Positions 8,074 through 16,992 of a DNA stretch of 56,388 nucleotides are shown piece by piece. How positions within the stretch are numbered: position 1 is the stretch's first letter; each line of letters begins with the position of its first letter. Position numbers and translations under genes: made by a program. Source of the DNA: Verrucomicrobiales bacterium (GTDB taxonomy: Bacteria; Verrucomicrobiota; Verrucomicrobiia; Limisphaerales; J093); assembly GCA_015075445.1 (NCBI GenBank), contig JABTUJ010000049.1, positions 1 through 56,388 on the forward strand. Direction: 5' to 3'. The notes under the pieces are model-generated. The model saw only the letters and a program-made list of their open reading frames with translations, did no database searches and was not told the origin of the DNA.

Positions 8074-9332
8074 AGGATCAGCATGGCATCCCCGTAACTG
8101 AAGAAGCGATAGCGCTCGCGCACGGCCTCGGCATAGGTTTGCAGAACCAGTTCGCGGCCCCGCGTCTCGCCTGGCGCGGCCAAGGCACACACCAGCATCA
8201 GCAGGGTCGAGGCAGGCAGGTGGAAGTTGGTGACCAGGGCGTCCACGACTTGGAACCGCCGGGGCGGGTGGATGAAGAGCCGGGTGCGACCGCGGAGGCC
8301 GGCACCACCCCTCGGAGGCAGTGTCGCCGGGACGGCAGACCAGTCGACACTCTCCAGCACCCGCACCGAGGTGGTGCCCACCGCGATCACGCGCCGTCCG
8401 TCGCGTCGAGCCGCCTGCACCGCGGCGGCAGTCTCCGCCGGTACCTCGAAGCTCTCCTCGTGCATGACGTGGTCCGCCAGGTGAGCGGCCTTGATCGGCG
8501 CGAACGTCCCCAACCCCACGTGCAGCGTCACGAACGCGACCTGCACGCCTCGCGCCCGAATGCGGTCCAGCAGTGCTTGAGTGAAATGCAGTCCCGCGGT
8601 GGGCGCCGCCACACTGCCGGGCGGCTCGGCGAACACCGTCTGGTAGCGTTCGCGGTCGGCCGCCGAGGGACCGTCGCTCCGCTCGATGTAGGGTGGCAAC
8701 GGGACTTCACCGTAGTGTTCGAGCTCCGCGCGCACGTCGGCGACCCCCTCGAACCGCAGGCGATAATGGCCTTCGACATTCTTCGCGACCACGACGGCCG
8801 TCAGCCGAGCGGGCGAAGGCGAAGTTGGAAGGTCGAAGGTCGAAGGTCGAAGTTGGAAGGTCGAAGGTCGAAGGTCGAAGGTCGAAGTTCGATGTTGGCG
8901 GTCCCGGGTCTCTGGTCCCTGGTCTCTGGTCCCTGGTCTCTGGTCCGTAGTCCGTGGTCCGTGGTCCGTGGTCCGTGGTCCCAGTCTTCCCGTTAGGGGG
9001 ACAAACTCAATTCGCGTTCCGGCCCGGACGCGCTTGCCGGGTCGGAGCATGGCCCACCAGTCGTTCGGGGCGTTTTCCTCGACGAGCAACACCTCGACCT
9101 CGCCGCCGCTGGCCGGTTTGCGGCCCCGCAAGCGGGCCGGCAGAACGCGGGAATTGTTGAGGACGAGCAGGTCGCCGGCCCGCAGGTAGTCGAGCAGGTC
9201 GGGGAACCGGCGGTGTTCGCGCCGGCCGTCGGCGCGATGCAGGACGAGCAGCCGGGCGTCTTCCCGGTGCGGGGCGGGGTGTTGGGCGATGAGCTCCGGC
9301 GGGAGGTCGTAGTGGAAATCGGCAGGACGCAC
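8070..9332 (-). CDS. queA: tRNA preQ1(34) S-adenosylmethionine ribosyltransferase-isomerase
   Basis: QueA transfers and isomerises the ribosyl part of SAM onto preQ1 in tRNA to give epoxyqueuosine. Clear family sequence is present at both ends: FHYDLPPELIAQHPAP near the start, LLVLNNSRVLPARL, then after the insertion RYQTVFAEPPGSVAAPTAGLHFT, VTLHVGLGTFAPI, HEESFEVP and the C-terminal FHLPASTLLMLVCA. The protein is 420 residues, against about 340-350 for the family. Most of the excess is the in-frame translation of a heptanucleotide array (about residues 118-171). The start is GTG at 9332, 17 bp after the glycyl-tRNA synthetase stop, and the stop overlaps the next ATG. The gene therefore sits inside a compact three-gene minus-strand operon. 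Confidence 0.93.
   Translation of the reverse strand: MRPADFHYDLPPELIAQHPAPHREDARLLVLHRADGRREHRRFPDLLDYLRAGDLLVLNNSRVLPARLRGRKPASGGEVEVLLVEENAPNDWWAMLRPGKRVRAGTRIEFVPLTGRLGPRTTDHGPRTTDQRPGTRDQGPETRDRQHRTSTFDLRPSTFQLRPSTFDLPTSPSPARLTAVVVAKNVEGHYRLRFEGVADVRAELEHYGEVPLPPYIERSDGPSAADRERYQTVFAEPPGSVAAPTAGLHFTQALLDRIRARGVQVAFVTLHVGLGTFAPIKAAHLADHVMHEESFEVPAETAAAVQAARRDGRRVIAVGTTSVRVLESVDWSAVPATLPPRGGAGLRGRTRLFIHPPRRFQVVDALVTNFHLPASTLLMLVCALAAPGETRGRELVLQTYAEAVRERYRFFSYGDAMLIL
8821..8981. repeat. 23-unit heptanucleotide array inside queA
   Basis: Read on the plus strand, this stretch divides into 23 consecutive 7-bp units with no slip of phase. Ten units are GAAGGTC or close variants (GAAGTTG, GAAGTTC). 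They pass through GATGTTG, GCGGTCC and CGGGTCT into alternating CTGGTCC and CTGGTCT, then GTAGTCC and four GTGGTCC. All units share a central G-T-C or G-T-T core, so the two sub-arrays are related in design. On the coding (minus) strand the array is read through without a stop and gives seven-residue protein periodicity such as RTTDHGP. Confidence 0.95.
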
Positions 9333-9349
9333 ACGCCGGAGCGGCGGAG

Positions 9350-10981
9350 CTAACGCACCTGGCTCAACAGCCGGGCAGGTAGCTCGTGGATCGGGATGCG
9401 CTCCTGCTTCATCGAGTCGCGGTCCCGCAGGGTGACGGTGTCCTTCAGCTCGGGTCCCTTCTCGCCGAGGGTATCGAAGTCGATGGTGATGCCGAAGGGG
9501 GTGCCGGCTTCGTCCTGGCGCCGGTAGCGGCGGCCGATGGCGCCGGCGTCGTCATAGAAGACGGTCATGAGCGGGCGGAGGAGGTCGCGGACCTCGCGGG
9601 CCTTGGCGACGAGCTCAGGCCGGTTTTTGAGGAGGGGGAAGACGGCGACCTTGACGGGGGCGATGCGGGGGTGGAAACGCATGACGACGCGCTTCTCGAG
9701 CTTGCCCTTGTCGTCCGGGGCTTCGTCCTCGGCGTAGGCGTGGGTGATGAGGGCCAGGATGAGGCGGTCGACGCCGGCGGAAGGTTCGATGACGTGGGGG
9801 ACGTAGGAGCCTTTGGCCAGGGCCTCGGCATCCGCGCGGGCCTGGGCGGCGGCCTGTTCGGCTTCCTCGGGCGTGGCCGCCATGCGGGTCAGGTACTGCT
9901 GGCGCGCCTCGGCGTAGCGGCGGGCGAGTTCGGTCTGCCGGCCCGGCTCGAGCTTCGCCCACGCCGCCTTGAGTTCCTCGTCGAAGACGGTCATGGCCTT
10001 GCCCGAGAACCGTTGGTGCTGGGAGAGGTCGAAGTCGCTGCGGGCCGCGATGCCTTCGAGTTCCTCGCCGATGAGTTCGCCCCGGGCGTCGCGCTTGCTG
10101 AACGGGAAGGTGAAGAGGATGTCGACGGTGGCGCGGGCGTAGTGGGCCAACTCCTCCGGCGCCTGCCAGTATTCCTTCAGGGTGGCGCGCGGCAGGCCGA
10201 TGCTTTCGTAGAAGCGGAGGCGCTGTTCGACCCAGTACTTGTGCCAGACCTCCCAGCCCCAGTCCGGCTGCGGTTCGCCCTGCCAGGAGCCTTCCGCCAC
10301 GGTGGCCACGCGGCCGCAGATGGCTTCGATGACTTCGTCCGGGCGGATGAAGAACTCGAGCTCCATCTGCTCGAACTCGCGGGACCGGAAGGTGAAGTTG
10401 CGCGGTGTGACCTCGTTGCGGAAGGCCTTGCCGATCTGCGCAATGCCGAAGGGGACGCGCTGCCGGGAGGTTTCCAGCACGTTCTTGAACTGGACGAAAA
10501 TGGCCTGGGCGGTCTCGGGGCGGAGGTAGGCGACGCTGGCGGCGTCCTTCAGCGGGCCGACGTTCGTTTCGAACATGAGGTTGAAGGGGCGCGCCTCGGT
10601 CTTTTCGCCCTCGCACTGGCTGACCATCTTGCTGGGCCGTTGCGGGCAGGGGATGTCGTCGAGTTGATCGGCGCGGAACCGGCCCTGGCAGGTTTTGCAG
10701 TCGACCATGGGGTCGCTGAAGGTGTCGACGTGGCCGGAGGCCTTCCAGATCTGCGGGGCCATGATGATCGTGGCTTCGAGGCCGGCGACGTCTTCGCGCT
10801 CGTGCACCAGGGTGCGCCACCACAGGTCCTTGACGTTGCGCTTGAGCTCAGCGCCCAGCGGGCCGTAGTCCCAGAAGCCGCCAATGCCCCCGTAGATTTC
10901 GGAGGACTGGTAGATGAACCCGCGCCGCTTGCACAGGGACACGATTTTCTCCATCAAGGCGTTGACTCTCGCATCAGCCAT
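9350..10981 (-). CDS. glyQS: Glycine--tRNA ligase, alpha2 (single-chain) type
   Basis: A 543-residue class II synthetase that charges tRNA-Gly. The N-terminus has LCKRRGFIYQSSEIYGG and GFWDYGPLG (motif 1 region). Motif 2 is visible in IGKAFRNEVTPRNFTFRSREFEQMELEFF, and motif 3 in the VIEPSAGVDRLILALI block. The anticodon-binding domain follows (IAPVKVAVFPLLKN to the C-terminus). A small metal-site-like segment is present at VDCKTCQGRFRADQL...IPCPQ. I chose ATG at 10981 because upstream in-frame sequence to GTG 11035 is not conserved-looking and abuts tandem repeats at 11039. It is the first gene of the run leading to queA and the RibD-like reductase. Confidence 0.95.
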   Translation of the reverse strand: MADARVNALMEKIVSLCKRRGFIYQSSEIYGGIGGFWDYGPLGAELKRNVKDLWWRTLVHEREDVAGLEATIIMAPQIWKASGHVDTFSDPMVDCKTCQGRFRADQLDDIPCPQRPSKMVSQCEGEKTEARPFNLMFETNVGPLKDAASVAYLRPETAQAIFVQFKNVLETSRQRVPFGIAQIGKAFRNEVTPRNFTFRSREFEQMELEFFIRPDEVIEAICGRVATVAEGSWQGEPQPDWGWEVWHKYWVEQRLRFYESIGLPRATLKEYWQAPEELAHYARATVDILFTFPFSKRDARGELIGEELEGIAARSDFDLSQHQRFSGKAMTVFDEELKAAWAKLEPGRQTELARRYAEARQQYLTRMAATPEEAEQAAAQARADAEALAKGSYVPHVIEPSAGVDRLILALITHAYAEDEAPDDKGKLEKRVVMRFHPRIAPVKVAVFPLLKNRPELVAKAREVRDLLRPLMTVFYDDAGAIGRRYRRQDEAGTPFGITIDFDTLGEKGPELKDTVTLRDRDSMKQERIPIHELPARLLSQVR

Positions 10982-11038
10982 AATCGGGGGAGTGTCGGAG
11001 AAGGCCCGAAGCGGTGTCAATGCGCCGCTGATCACCGC

Positions 11039-11137
11039 GTGAGTCTCGTCACGTGAGTCTGGTCACGTGAGTCTCGTCACCTCGACTCCTACGGGCGGAC
11101 GGTCGCACGGCGTGAGTCTCGTCACCTCGACTCCTAC
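11039..11137. repeat. 14-mer tandem repeats and two copies of a 26-bp repeat upstream of glyQS
   Basis: Three tandem 14-mers (GTGAGTCTSGTCAC) run from 11039 to 11080. The third continues into CTCGACTCCTAC, and this 26-bp combination (11067-11092) is repeated at 11112-11137. A third copy with one or two changes is at 56307-56332. The 14-mer is itself two 7-bp units that are roughly reverse complements (GTGAGTC and TCGTCAC-like). It lies between the argB stop and the glyQS start, both on the minus strand. Confidence 0.9.
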
Positions 11138-11159
11138 CGTCCCACCGTCCCACCGTCCC
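11136..11159. repeat. Three tandem octamers ACCGTCCC
   Basis: ACCGTCCC is repeated three times without interruption, followed by ACCGG, ending nine bases before the argB stop. It joins directly to the 26-bp repeat at 11112-11137, so the whole interval after argB is built of short repeats. Confidence 0.9.
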
Positions 11160-11168
11160 ACCGGTCTA

Positions 11169-12044
11169 TCAGAGCACGATCTCGGTGCCGACGCCCGCGT
11201 CGGTGAAGATCTCGAGCATGACGGCATGGGGGACGCGGCCGTCGACGAACGAGACCTTTTCCACGCCGGCCTGGATGGCGGCCACGGCGCTGTCGACCTT
11301 CGGGATCATGCCGCGGTCCACGACGCCGGTCCGCTTGAGCTCCGCCACTCCACCGGTCCGGACCTGGGGGATCACGCTGGTGGGGTCGCGCGGGTCGCGC
11401 AGCAGGCCCGGCACGTCGCTCATGAAGACGAGTCGGCGGGCTTTGAGGGCGATGGCGGTCATGGCGGCGGCCACGTCGGCGTTGCAGTTGTAGAGTTGAC
11501 CGTCGTACCCGCGGGCCGTGGGGCTGATCACGGGGGTGATTCCCTGGGCGATGCAGGCGGCGAGCGGTGCGGTGTTCACCTCGACCACTTCTCCGACGAA
11601 CCCCAGGTCCAGGGGGGCACCTCCCTCGGCCGACAACGCCAGCTTGCGGCACCGGAAGATGTCGGGGCCCGCAAACCCCTGCGCCCGGCCGCCCAGCCGG
11701 TTGATGGTGGCCACCACGTCCGGGTTGATCTCGTGGGACAGCACCGTGTTGACCAACTCGACTGTGGCCTGGTCGGTGACCCGCTGACCCTGCACAAACC
11801 GCGCCTCGAGACCCGCCTTTTCCATCGCCCGCGTGATGGCCTTGCCGCCGCCATGCACGACGACCGGGTCGATCTCGACCGCTTCGAGGAACACGATGTC
11901 CCGCGCCACGCTGGTGCGCACGGCCGGGTCGGGCGAGTCCATGAAGCTGCCTCCGTACTTCACGACAAAGGTCGCGCCGCTGAACCGCTGGATGTAGGGC
12001 AAGGCCTCGAGCAGGGTCGAGGCTTTGGCGATCAGGTCCTGCAT
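11169..12044 (-). CDS. argB: Acetylglutamate kinase
   Basis: A 291-residue amino-acid kinase that phosphorylates N-acetylglutamate, the second step of arginine synthesis. Family marks are FVVKYGGSFMD near the start (usually KYGGNAM), VVVHGGGKAIT, the RVTDQATVELVNTVL segment that contacts substrate and ATP, the glycine-rich LDLGFVGEVVEVNTA, and LVFMSDVPGLL with MIPKVDSAVAAIQAGV near the end. ATG at 12044 was chosen because the longer frame upstream codes for arginine-rich low-complexity sequence that runs into the divergent gene at 12138. No clear ribosome-binding site. It appears to be a single-gene unit here; no other arg gene is adjacent. Confidence 0.95.
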   Translation of the reverse strand: MQDLIAKASTLLEALPYIQRFSGATFVVKYGGSFMDSPDPAVRTSVARDIVFLEAVEIDPVVVHGGGKAITRAMEKAGLEARFVQGQRVTDQATVELVNTVLSHEINPDVVATINRLGGRAQGFAGPDIFRCRKLALSAEGGAPLDLGFVGEVVEVNTAPLAACIAQGITPVISPTARGYDGQLYNCNADVAAAMTAIALKARRLVFMSDVPGLLRDPRDPTSVIPQVRTGGVAELKRTGVVDRGMIPKVDSAVAAIQAGVEKVSFVDGRVPHAVMLEIFTDAGVGTEIVL

Positions 12045-12137
12045 GGGCGGAGTGTGAAAGCGACCCGGGCGGGTGCGCAACGGTTTGTTGGCGGGCGCGG
12101 GTGTGCTTCCTTCAGACGCGATGGAACGAAGCGCCGC

Positions 12138-14014
12138 ATGAACACCACCACCCCGCACCCGCGAAGCCTCCCCACGACTCCGGTTCGCACGCTGCCGCGC
12201 CCGGCGCGTTGGCAAACCTGGCTGGCCGGGCTTTGGGCCAGCTTGTGGGCCGGGCCGTTGCCCGTGGCGGGTCTGGCGGCGGAAGCGCCTCCCGACATCG
12301 CCTCCGCGGAATCGCGGTCAGCGGGGCAGACAACGTTGGCCCGTGCCCCGCTGACAGCGGCCGAGGCCGAGGCGGTGGGCGCCTTTGCCGCCGCTTGGTA
12401 TCGCGGTGAGAAACCGTCGGCAGCCGCCCTCCCCGAGGGCTTCATGCGGCAGCGGGGGATCGTGCTCGTGGTCGCCCGGGCGCGGGGCGAACGGGTGGGA
12501 CGCTGGTGGCGCCAGGAACCGACCGGCGCCGAAGCGCTGCGGAGCGCGCTCGATGCCCTGCGGCAGGATCTGGACCCGGCGGAGCAGGAACGAATCACGG
12601 CCCTGGAGATCAATTTGGCGCATTCCTTCGCGCCGGTGGATGTCCGGACCGACCAAGCCCGACTGGCCAACGTGCACCGCGGTTTGATGGGAATCGAGTT
12701 GGTGCGGGAAGGCACGGCCTTCCGATTGGCGCCGACGGAGATGATCGCCCAGAACCTCAGCTTCGAGCGGGCCCTCGAGCGCCTTGCGGAGCGCGCTCAA
12801 AATGGCCCCCGCGGGCGATCCGTCCGCAGTGGCGGTTGTTCTGCGACCAGTTGTTGATCGAGTTCGATGGTCCCTCCGCCCGGACGACGCTCATGTACCG
12901 CGGCAACACCGTCGTGCCGATCGATGCCATCACGAAGGCGAAGGCCGAGGCGCTCGCGGCGGCGCAGACTCAGTGGCTCTTCACGAACCTCCAACCCGAC
13001 GGCCGCCAAGTGTATCTCTACTGGCCCAGCCGCGGCGAGGAATCGACCGCCAACAACTCGATCCGCCAATGGCTGGCCACCGTGGCCATGGGGCGCGCTG
13101 CCCGGGCGCGAGGCGACGCGGGGTTGTTCGATCGCGTCGAAGCGAACATTCGCTACAACCTCGCGCACAGTTACGTCGAGGACGAGGCCGGCCATGGCCA
13201 GATCGTCGAACGAGGCACGACGGTGAAGCTCGGGGCGCTGGCGGTGGCGGGGTTGGCCCTGGTCGAGCACCCGGCCCGCAACTCATTCGCTGCCCAGGAA
13301 GTCGCCCTGCGGCGGACGATCGACGCGTTGTGGCAACCGAGCGGGGAGTTCCGTACCTTCTGGCGGCCGGCCGAGCGGCGGGACAACGTCAACTTCTACC
13401 CGGGCGAAGCGCTCCTCTTTTGGGCCACCTTGTATGCCGAGTCCCGCGACCCGGCGTTGCTCGAACGCATCCTGACAAGCCAGCGCTTCTACCGCGCCTG
13501 GCATCTCGCCCAGCGCAATCCGGCCTTCGTGCCGTGGCACACGCAGGCGTACTTCAAGGTGTGGGAAGTCACGCGGTCGGACGAACTGCGGGACTGGATC
13601 TTCGTCATGAATGATTGGCTGCTCGAGGTGCAGCAGTGGGAGTCGCAGCGGGAATTCCCGGATACCATGGGACGCTTCTACGATCCGGACCGGCCATTCG
13701 GACCGCCCCACGCCTCCTCAACCGGGGTGTATCTCGAAGGGTTGATCGATGCCTGGCGCCTGGCTCAGGCGACGGGCGACGCCGAACGCCGGGAACGGTA
13801 CCGACGGGCGCTCGTGCGCGGACTGCGAAGCTTGACCCAGTTGACCTTCCTGGATGAGGTCGACCTGTTCTACATCTCGCAACGCGACCGCGTGCGGGGC
13901 GGGGTGCGCACCACGGTCTACGACAACGCGATCCGGGTCGACAACGTTCAGCACAGCCTGATGGCGTTGCTGAAGATCCTCGAACACCTGCCGGCGGCGG
14001 ATTTCCGGCCGTGA
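12138..14014 (+). pseudogene. Secreted six-hairpin-glycosidase-like protein, split by a frameshift
   Basis: The gene starts at ATG 12138 with a leader (hydrophobic WLAGLWASLWAGPLPVAGLAA) and reads to about 12797-12811. The coding pattern then moves to another frame (frame of 12506..14014) and continues to TGA 14012-14014. The first frame would stop at 12857. The joined protein is about 625 residues. The second part contains LMYRGNTVVPID, WLFTNLQPDGRQVYLYWPSRGEES, NNSIRQWLATVAM and FYPGEALLFWATLY, typical of the alpha/alpha-toroid six-hairpin superfamily that includes glucuronyl C5-epimerase-like proteins. Homopolymers AAAA (12799) and CCCCC (12806) lie at the junction, so either a sequencing slip or a real mutation is possible. 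Exact function unknown. Confidence 0.7.
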
Positions 14015-14025
14015 AGGGCCAGCGC

Positions 14026-14715
14026 TCACCGCCGCTGGTTGTAGGCGTCCTGGGAGAACTTCCGCACCGTCAATTCCTGAACCCCGGCGAGCCAGGCAGC
14101 GTCCGGAGCGAGCGGCGACCAGCGCACGCCCCACGCGAGGGTGGCTTCCTCAAGCCACGCCGCGATCCAGGGCTCACGCCGGGCCCCGGCCGGGGGTTGC
14201 ACCGAACCCTGGATGAGCAACCCCTGCCGCGTGCGACGCTGCGCCGCACCGGCGATCTTGGCTCCTTGCCACAGCACATCGAATTGTTCGGCCCGCACAA
14301 AGCAATGCGTCGGGGCACCCGCCGCGGCGGTGGCGGCGAGCTGGGTGGCGAGTCCGACGTGGCCGAAGGCGGCGTGGAGCCAGGCGTGCAGTTGCTCGTA
14401 GCTCTGTCGGGCACGCAGGCCGTACCACCAATGGCCGGGCGGGAAGCGCAACGTGTAGGTCCAGTCGCCCTCATGCGGTACGACGCCCCCACCGGTCGGA
14501 CGACGTACCAGCGGTCGCAGGGCGGTCAGTCGGGCGGCGTCGGCGTAGCGTTGGGAGTAGCCGAACGTGGCCGCCGGGATGGACCAACCATAAAGCCGCA
14601 GGATCGGCAGGTCGGGCTCCGGCGGGGATTCGAGGAGTTGCTCGTCGAACGCCATGTTGAAGGCCGGGGTCCCGTCCCCGGAATCGATCAGCCGCCAGTG
14701 CTCGCCCTGCGCCAT
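14026..14715 (-). CDS. Lipoate--protein ligase A family protein
   Basis: A 229-residue protein of the biotin/lipoate A/B ligase family, which attaches lipoyl or octanoyl groups to carrier lysines of 2-oxoacid dehydrogenases and GcvH. Visible motifs are GTPAFNMAFDEQLLE at the N-terminus, PILRLYGWSIPAATFGYSQ, RRPTGGGVVPHEGDWTYTL (the RRxTGGG loop that binds the adenylate) and GAKIAGAAQRRTRQGLLIQGSV, which carries the conserved catalytic-site lysine. Length fits the short family members without the C-terminal accessory domain, so ligase versus octanoyl-transferase activity cannot be decided. It converges with the frameshifted gene ending at 14014, 11 bp away. Confidence 0.85.
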   Translation of the reverse strand: MAQGEHWRLIDSGDGTPAFNMAFDEQLLESPPEPDLPILRLYGWSIPAATFGYSQRYADAARLTALRPLVRRPTGGGVVPHEGDWTYTLRFPPGHWWYGLRARQSYEQLHAWLHAAFGHVGLATQLAATAAAGAPTHCFVRAEQFDVLWQGAKIAGAAQRRTRQGLLIQGSVQPPAGARREPWIAAWLEEATLAWGVRWSPLAPDAAWLAGVQELTVRKFSQDAYNQRR

Positions 14716-14840
14716 GTCGCAAGTGAATCAAAGCTCGGTGCGGGCGGGAAGCGGCTTGCGGGATGGCGAGGGCGCGCCATGCTGGGGGCGGGCCCGCGCG
14801 CGAGCGATTTGCCGCCGGGCCTTCGCCTGACGTTCTAGCC

Positions 14841-15884
14841 ATGCTAACACCAGAAGCCATCACCACGGCCCTGAAGGCCGTCAAGTACCCCGGGTTCTCG
14901 CGGGACATCGTCTCCTTCGGCCTCGTCAAGGACGTCGCCATCAACGGGGGCGCGGTGTCCGTGGCCCTGCAACTGACCTCCGCCAACCCGGAGGCCGCGG
15001 CGGCGATCCAGACGGCGAGCGAAGCGGTGTTGCGCGGACTGCCGGGAGTCGAACGCGTCACCGTCGAGGTGAGACAACCGGCCGGTGCTCCCGGACAGCC
15101 CGGAGGAGGCAATCCGTGGGCGAACCAGAACCGGGTGCCGGGAGTGCGGCGCATCGTCGCCGTGGCCAGCGGGAAGGGTGGCGTGGGCAAGTCCACCGTC
15201 TCGGTCAACCTGGCCTGCAGCCTGGCGCGCCTCGGATCGGCGGTGGGCTTGCTGGACTGCGACATCTACGGTCCCAGCATTCCGCTCATGATGGGCTTGC
15301 GACAGCGCCCGACCCTGAGCGAGCAAGAGAAGCTCGTGCCGCCGCTCAACTACGGCGTGAAGCTGATGAGCATCGGGTTCCTGCTCGAGGACGATCAGCC
15401 GGTCATCTGGCGGGGGCCGATGATCACCAAGACGATTCAGCAGTTCCTCTTCGCCGTCGAATGGGGGGATCTGGATTACCTGCTTGTGGACCTGCCGCCG
15501 GGCACGGGGGACGCCCAACTGTCGCTTTGCCAGACCGTGCCGCTGGATGGCGGGGTGATCGTGACCACACCGCAGGAGGCGTCCGTGGGTGTCGTTCGCA
15601 AGGGGATGGCGATGTTCGAGAAGGTCAACGTCCCCATCCTCGGAATCGTGGAGAACATGAGCTATTTCACGGCGCCGGACGGCACCCGCGTGGAGATCTT
15701 CGGGCACGGCGGCGGGCGCGGCGAAGCGGCCCGCAAAGGCGTGGCGTTTCTCGGCGAGATCCCGCTGTTCACGGCGATCCGGGAAGGCGGCGATCGGGGT
15801 GTGCCGGTGGTCATGGGAGAACCGGATTCCGCCGCCGCCCGGGCCTTCGCAGCCATCGCCGAAACCCTCCAACGCGGCACCTGA
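14841..15884 (+). CDS. Mrp/ApbC family iron-sulphur cluster carrier ATPase
   Basis: A 347-residue P-loop ATPase. Residues 1-85 form a MIP18/DUF59-like domain (LTPEAITTALKAVKYPGF...DIVSFGLVKDV). Then come the deviant Walker A (SGKGGVGKST), LLDCDIYGPSIPLMMGL, GPMITKTIQQFL, the Walker B/DLPPGTGD segment and IVENMSYFTAPDGTRVEIFGHGGG. The CxxC pair that ligates the bridging Fe-S cluster in many Mrp/NBP35 proteins is absent after ENMSYF; instead it reads TAPDG, as in some other bacterial Mrp proteins. ATG at 14841 was preferred over a longer frame with an alanine/arginine-rich extension. A repeat element begins nine bases after the stop. Confidence 0.92.
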   Translation: MLTPEAITTALKAVKYPGFSRDIVSFGLVKDVAINGGAVSVALQLTSANPEAAAAIQTASEAVLRGLPGVERVTVEVRQPAGAPGQPGGGNPWANQNRVPGVRRIVAVASGKGGVGKSTVSVNLACSLARLGSAVGLLDCDIYGPSIPLMMGLRQRPTLSEQEKLVPPLNYGVKLMSIGFLLEDDQPVIWRGPMITKTIQQFLFAVEWGDLDYLLVDLPPGTGDAQLSLCQTVPLDGGVIVTTPQEASVGVVRKGMAMFEKVNVPILGIVENMSYFTAPDGTRVEIFGHGGGRGEAARKGVAFLGEIPLFTAIREGGDRGVPVVMGEPDSAAARAFAAIAETLQRGT

Positions 15885-15892
15885 CGTCCTTT

Positions 15893-16030
15893 GGGGTCGC
15901 ATCTTAACATTTAACATTCGGCCTCCCGACGCAGAGTTTTGCGCGTTGGCGGTCCCCACGAGAGCGAGCGGAGTTCACGTACGTTCGAGGTGTTCGGAGG
16001 TGGAAATGTTAAATGTTAAGATGCGACCCC
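15893..16030. mobile_element. 138-bp element bounded by 26-bp inverted copies of the GACCCC repeat
   Basis: Left end 15893-15918 is the exact reverse complement of the right end 16005-16030 over 26 positions. Outward-facing ends read GGGGTCGC, and the inner parts carry two TTAA cores 7 bp apart. The 86-bp interior has no open frame of interest. The structure resembles a non-autonomous element or REPIN-type pair; no transposase is present in the window. It lies immediately after the mrp stop (15884). The class assignment is inference, while the inverted repeat itself is plain. Confidence 0.7.
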
Positions 16031-16131
16031 AGGTTCCATGAAAGAGACGGCGGGGTGACAAGTTGGTGTCCCCAGGCCCGGGATGGGCTCCCGGGCTTGC
16101 CAGCAGGCAGCGAGCGGGCTACTCCTCGAGG

Positions 16132-16959
16132 GTGGTTCGCGGACATTACAGCCGGAACGAAGACTGGCAGGGGCCGGCCGGGCGGCGGGACACGACGCGG
16201 TCGAGCGGCGGATTCACCCTGATCGAGTTGCTGGTGGTGATCGCGATCATCGCGGTGCTGGCCTCGTTGCTGTTGCCCGCGCTCAGCACCGCAAAAGGAA
16301 AGGCCCAGCAGATCGGTTGTCTGGGCAACCTGCGGCAGTTGGGCATCGCCGTCGTGCTCTACGCTCAGGACAATCGCGACGGTTACCCCCCGATTCAGGA
16401 TCGGTTCCCCGGCTTCGAGTCAAGCTGGCGCGCCTACCTCTACAACTACGTTGGCCGCGCCGCCAAGGTTTACGATTGCCCGGCCGAACGGGACGAGTCC
16501 TACGCCGCGGCGCGTCCGAACAAGACCCGGCCCCCCAGCCCGTGGGTCCTGGGGCAGTTCGCCGCGGGCGAGATCGACATTCCCAGCGGCCTCGGCGCCG
16601 TGAACGTGCACTGGCAAAACGGCGGCGCACCACCCCCGTTCGGCCGGCCGGCCGGCTACGAGAACAACCTCTGTCGTGCCAGCGCGATCGAGATCCCGAC
16701 GCAACTGATCCTGTTCGGCGACGGGCACAGCGACGTGTACGGGGTCTGGCCGCAGGATCGGTGGTGGATCTGGAAGGAGCAGGGCAACAACCTCACGGCC
16801 GGTTTCAACCGGGTGGTGCAGGGGGACGGCGGCGCGGTGCGGCACAATCGCAAGTCCAACTATGTGTTTGCCGACGGCAGCGCCCGGCTGTTGGACGCCG
16901 CGCGCATTCCCTGCACCGCCGACGCGTGCTGGTGGTCGGTGAAAGCGGATCCGCATTGA
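16132..16959 (+). CDS. Prepilin-type N-terminal cleavage/methylation protein with H-X9-DG motif
   Basis: A type II/IV pseudopilin-like protein. The cleavage site SSGG^FTLIELLVVIAI is followed by the hydrophobic helix and LPALSTAKGKAQQIGCLGNLRQLG. Near the C-terminus RHNRKSNYVFADGSARLL carries the H-X9-DG signature seen in the large prepilin-like families of Planctomycetes and Verrucomicrobia. Such proteins are processed by a prepilin peptidase and exposed at the envelope; most members have no known function. The start is uncertain: GTG 16132 gives a 27-residue leader, while TTG 16063 or GTG 16066 would give about 50. There is no in-frame ATG before the signal. It is probably transcribed with the small protein at 16993 (33 bp gap). 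Confidence 0.85.
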   Translation: MVRGHYSRNEDWQGPAGRRDTTRSSGGFTLIELLVVIAIIAVLASLLLPALSTAKGKAQQIGCLGNLRQLGIAVVLYAQDNRDGYPPIQDRFPGFESSWRAYLYNYVGRAAKVYDCPAERDESYAAARPNKTRPPSPWVLGQFAAGEIDIPSGLGAVNVHWQNGGAPPPFGRPAGYENNLCRASAIEIPTQLILFGDGHSDVYGVWPQDRWWIWKEQGNNLTAGFNRVVQGDGGAVRHNRKSNYVFADGSARLLDAARIPCTADACWWSVKADPH

Positions 16960-16992
16960 CCCACCGACAAGGCGCCCGGAACGCATGACCCC

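Noticed and set aside
8821..8981. CRISPR array
   Set aside because: Units are 7 bp and contiguous with no spacers, and no cas genes are near.
9386..11056. Long plus-strand open frame opposite glyQS
   Set aside because: A mirror effect of GC-rich codon use; the minus strand has all class II synthetase motifs.
15893..16030. Complete insertion sequence
   Set aside because: Only 138 bp with no transposase frame; can only be a non-autonomous element or repeat pair.
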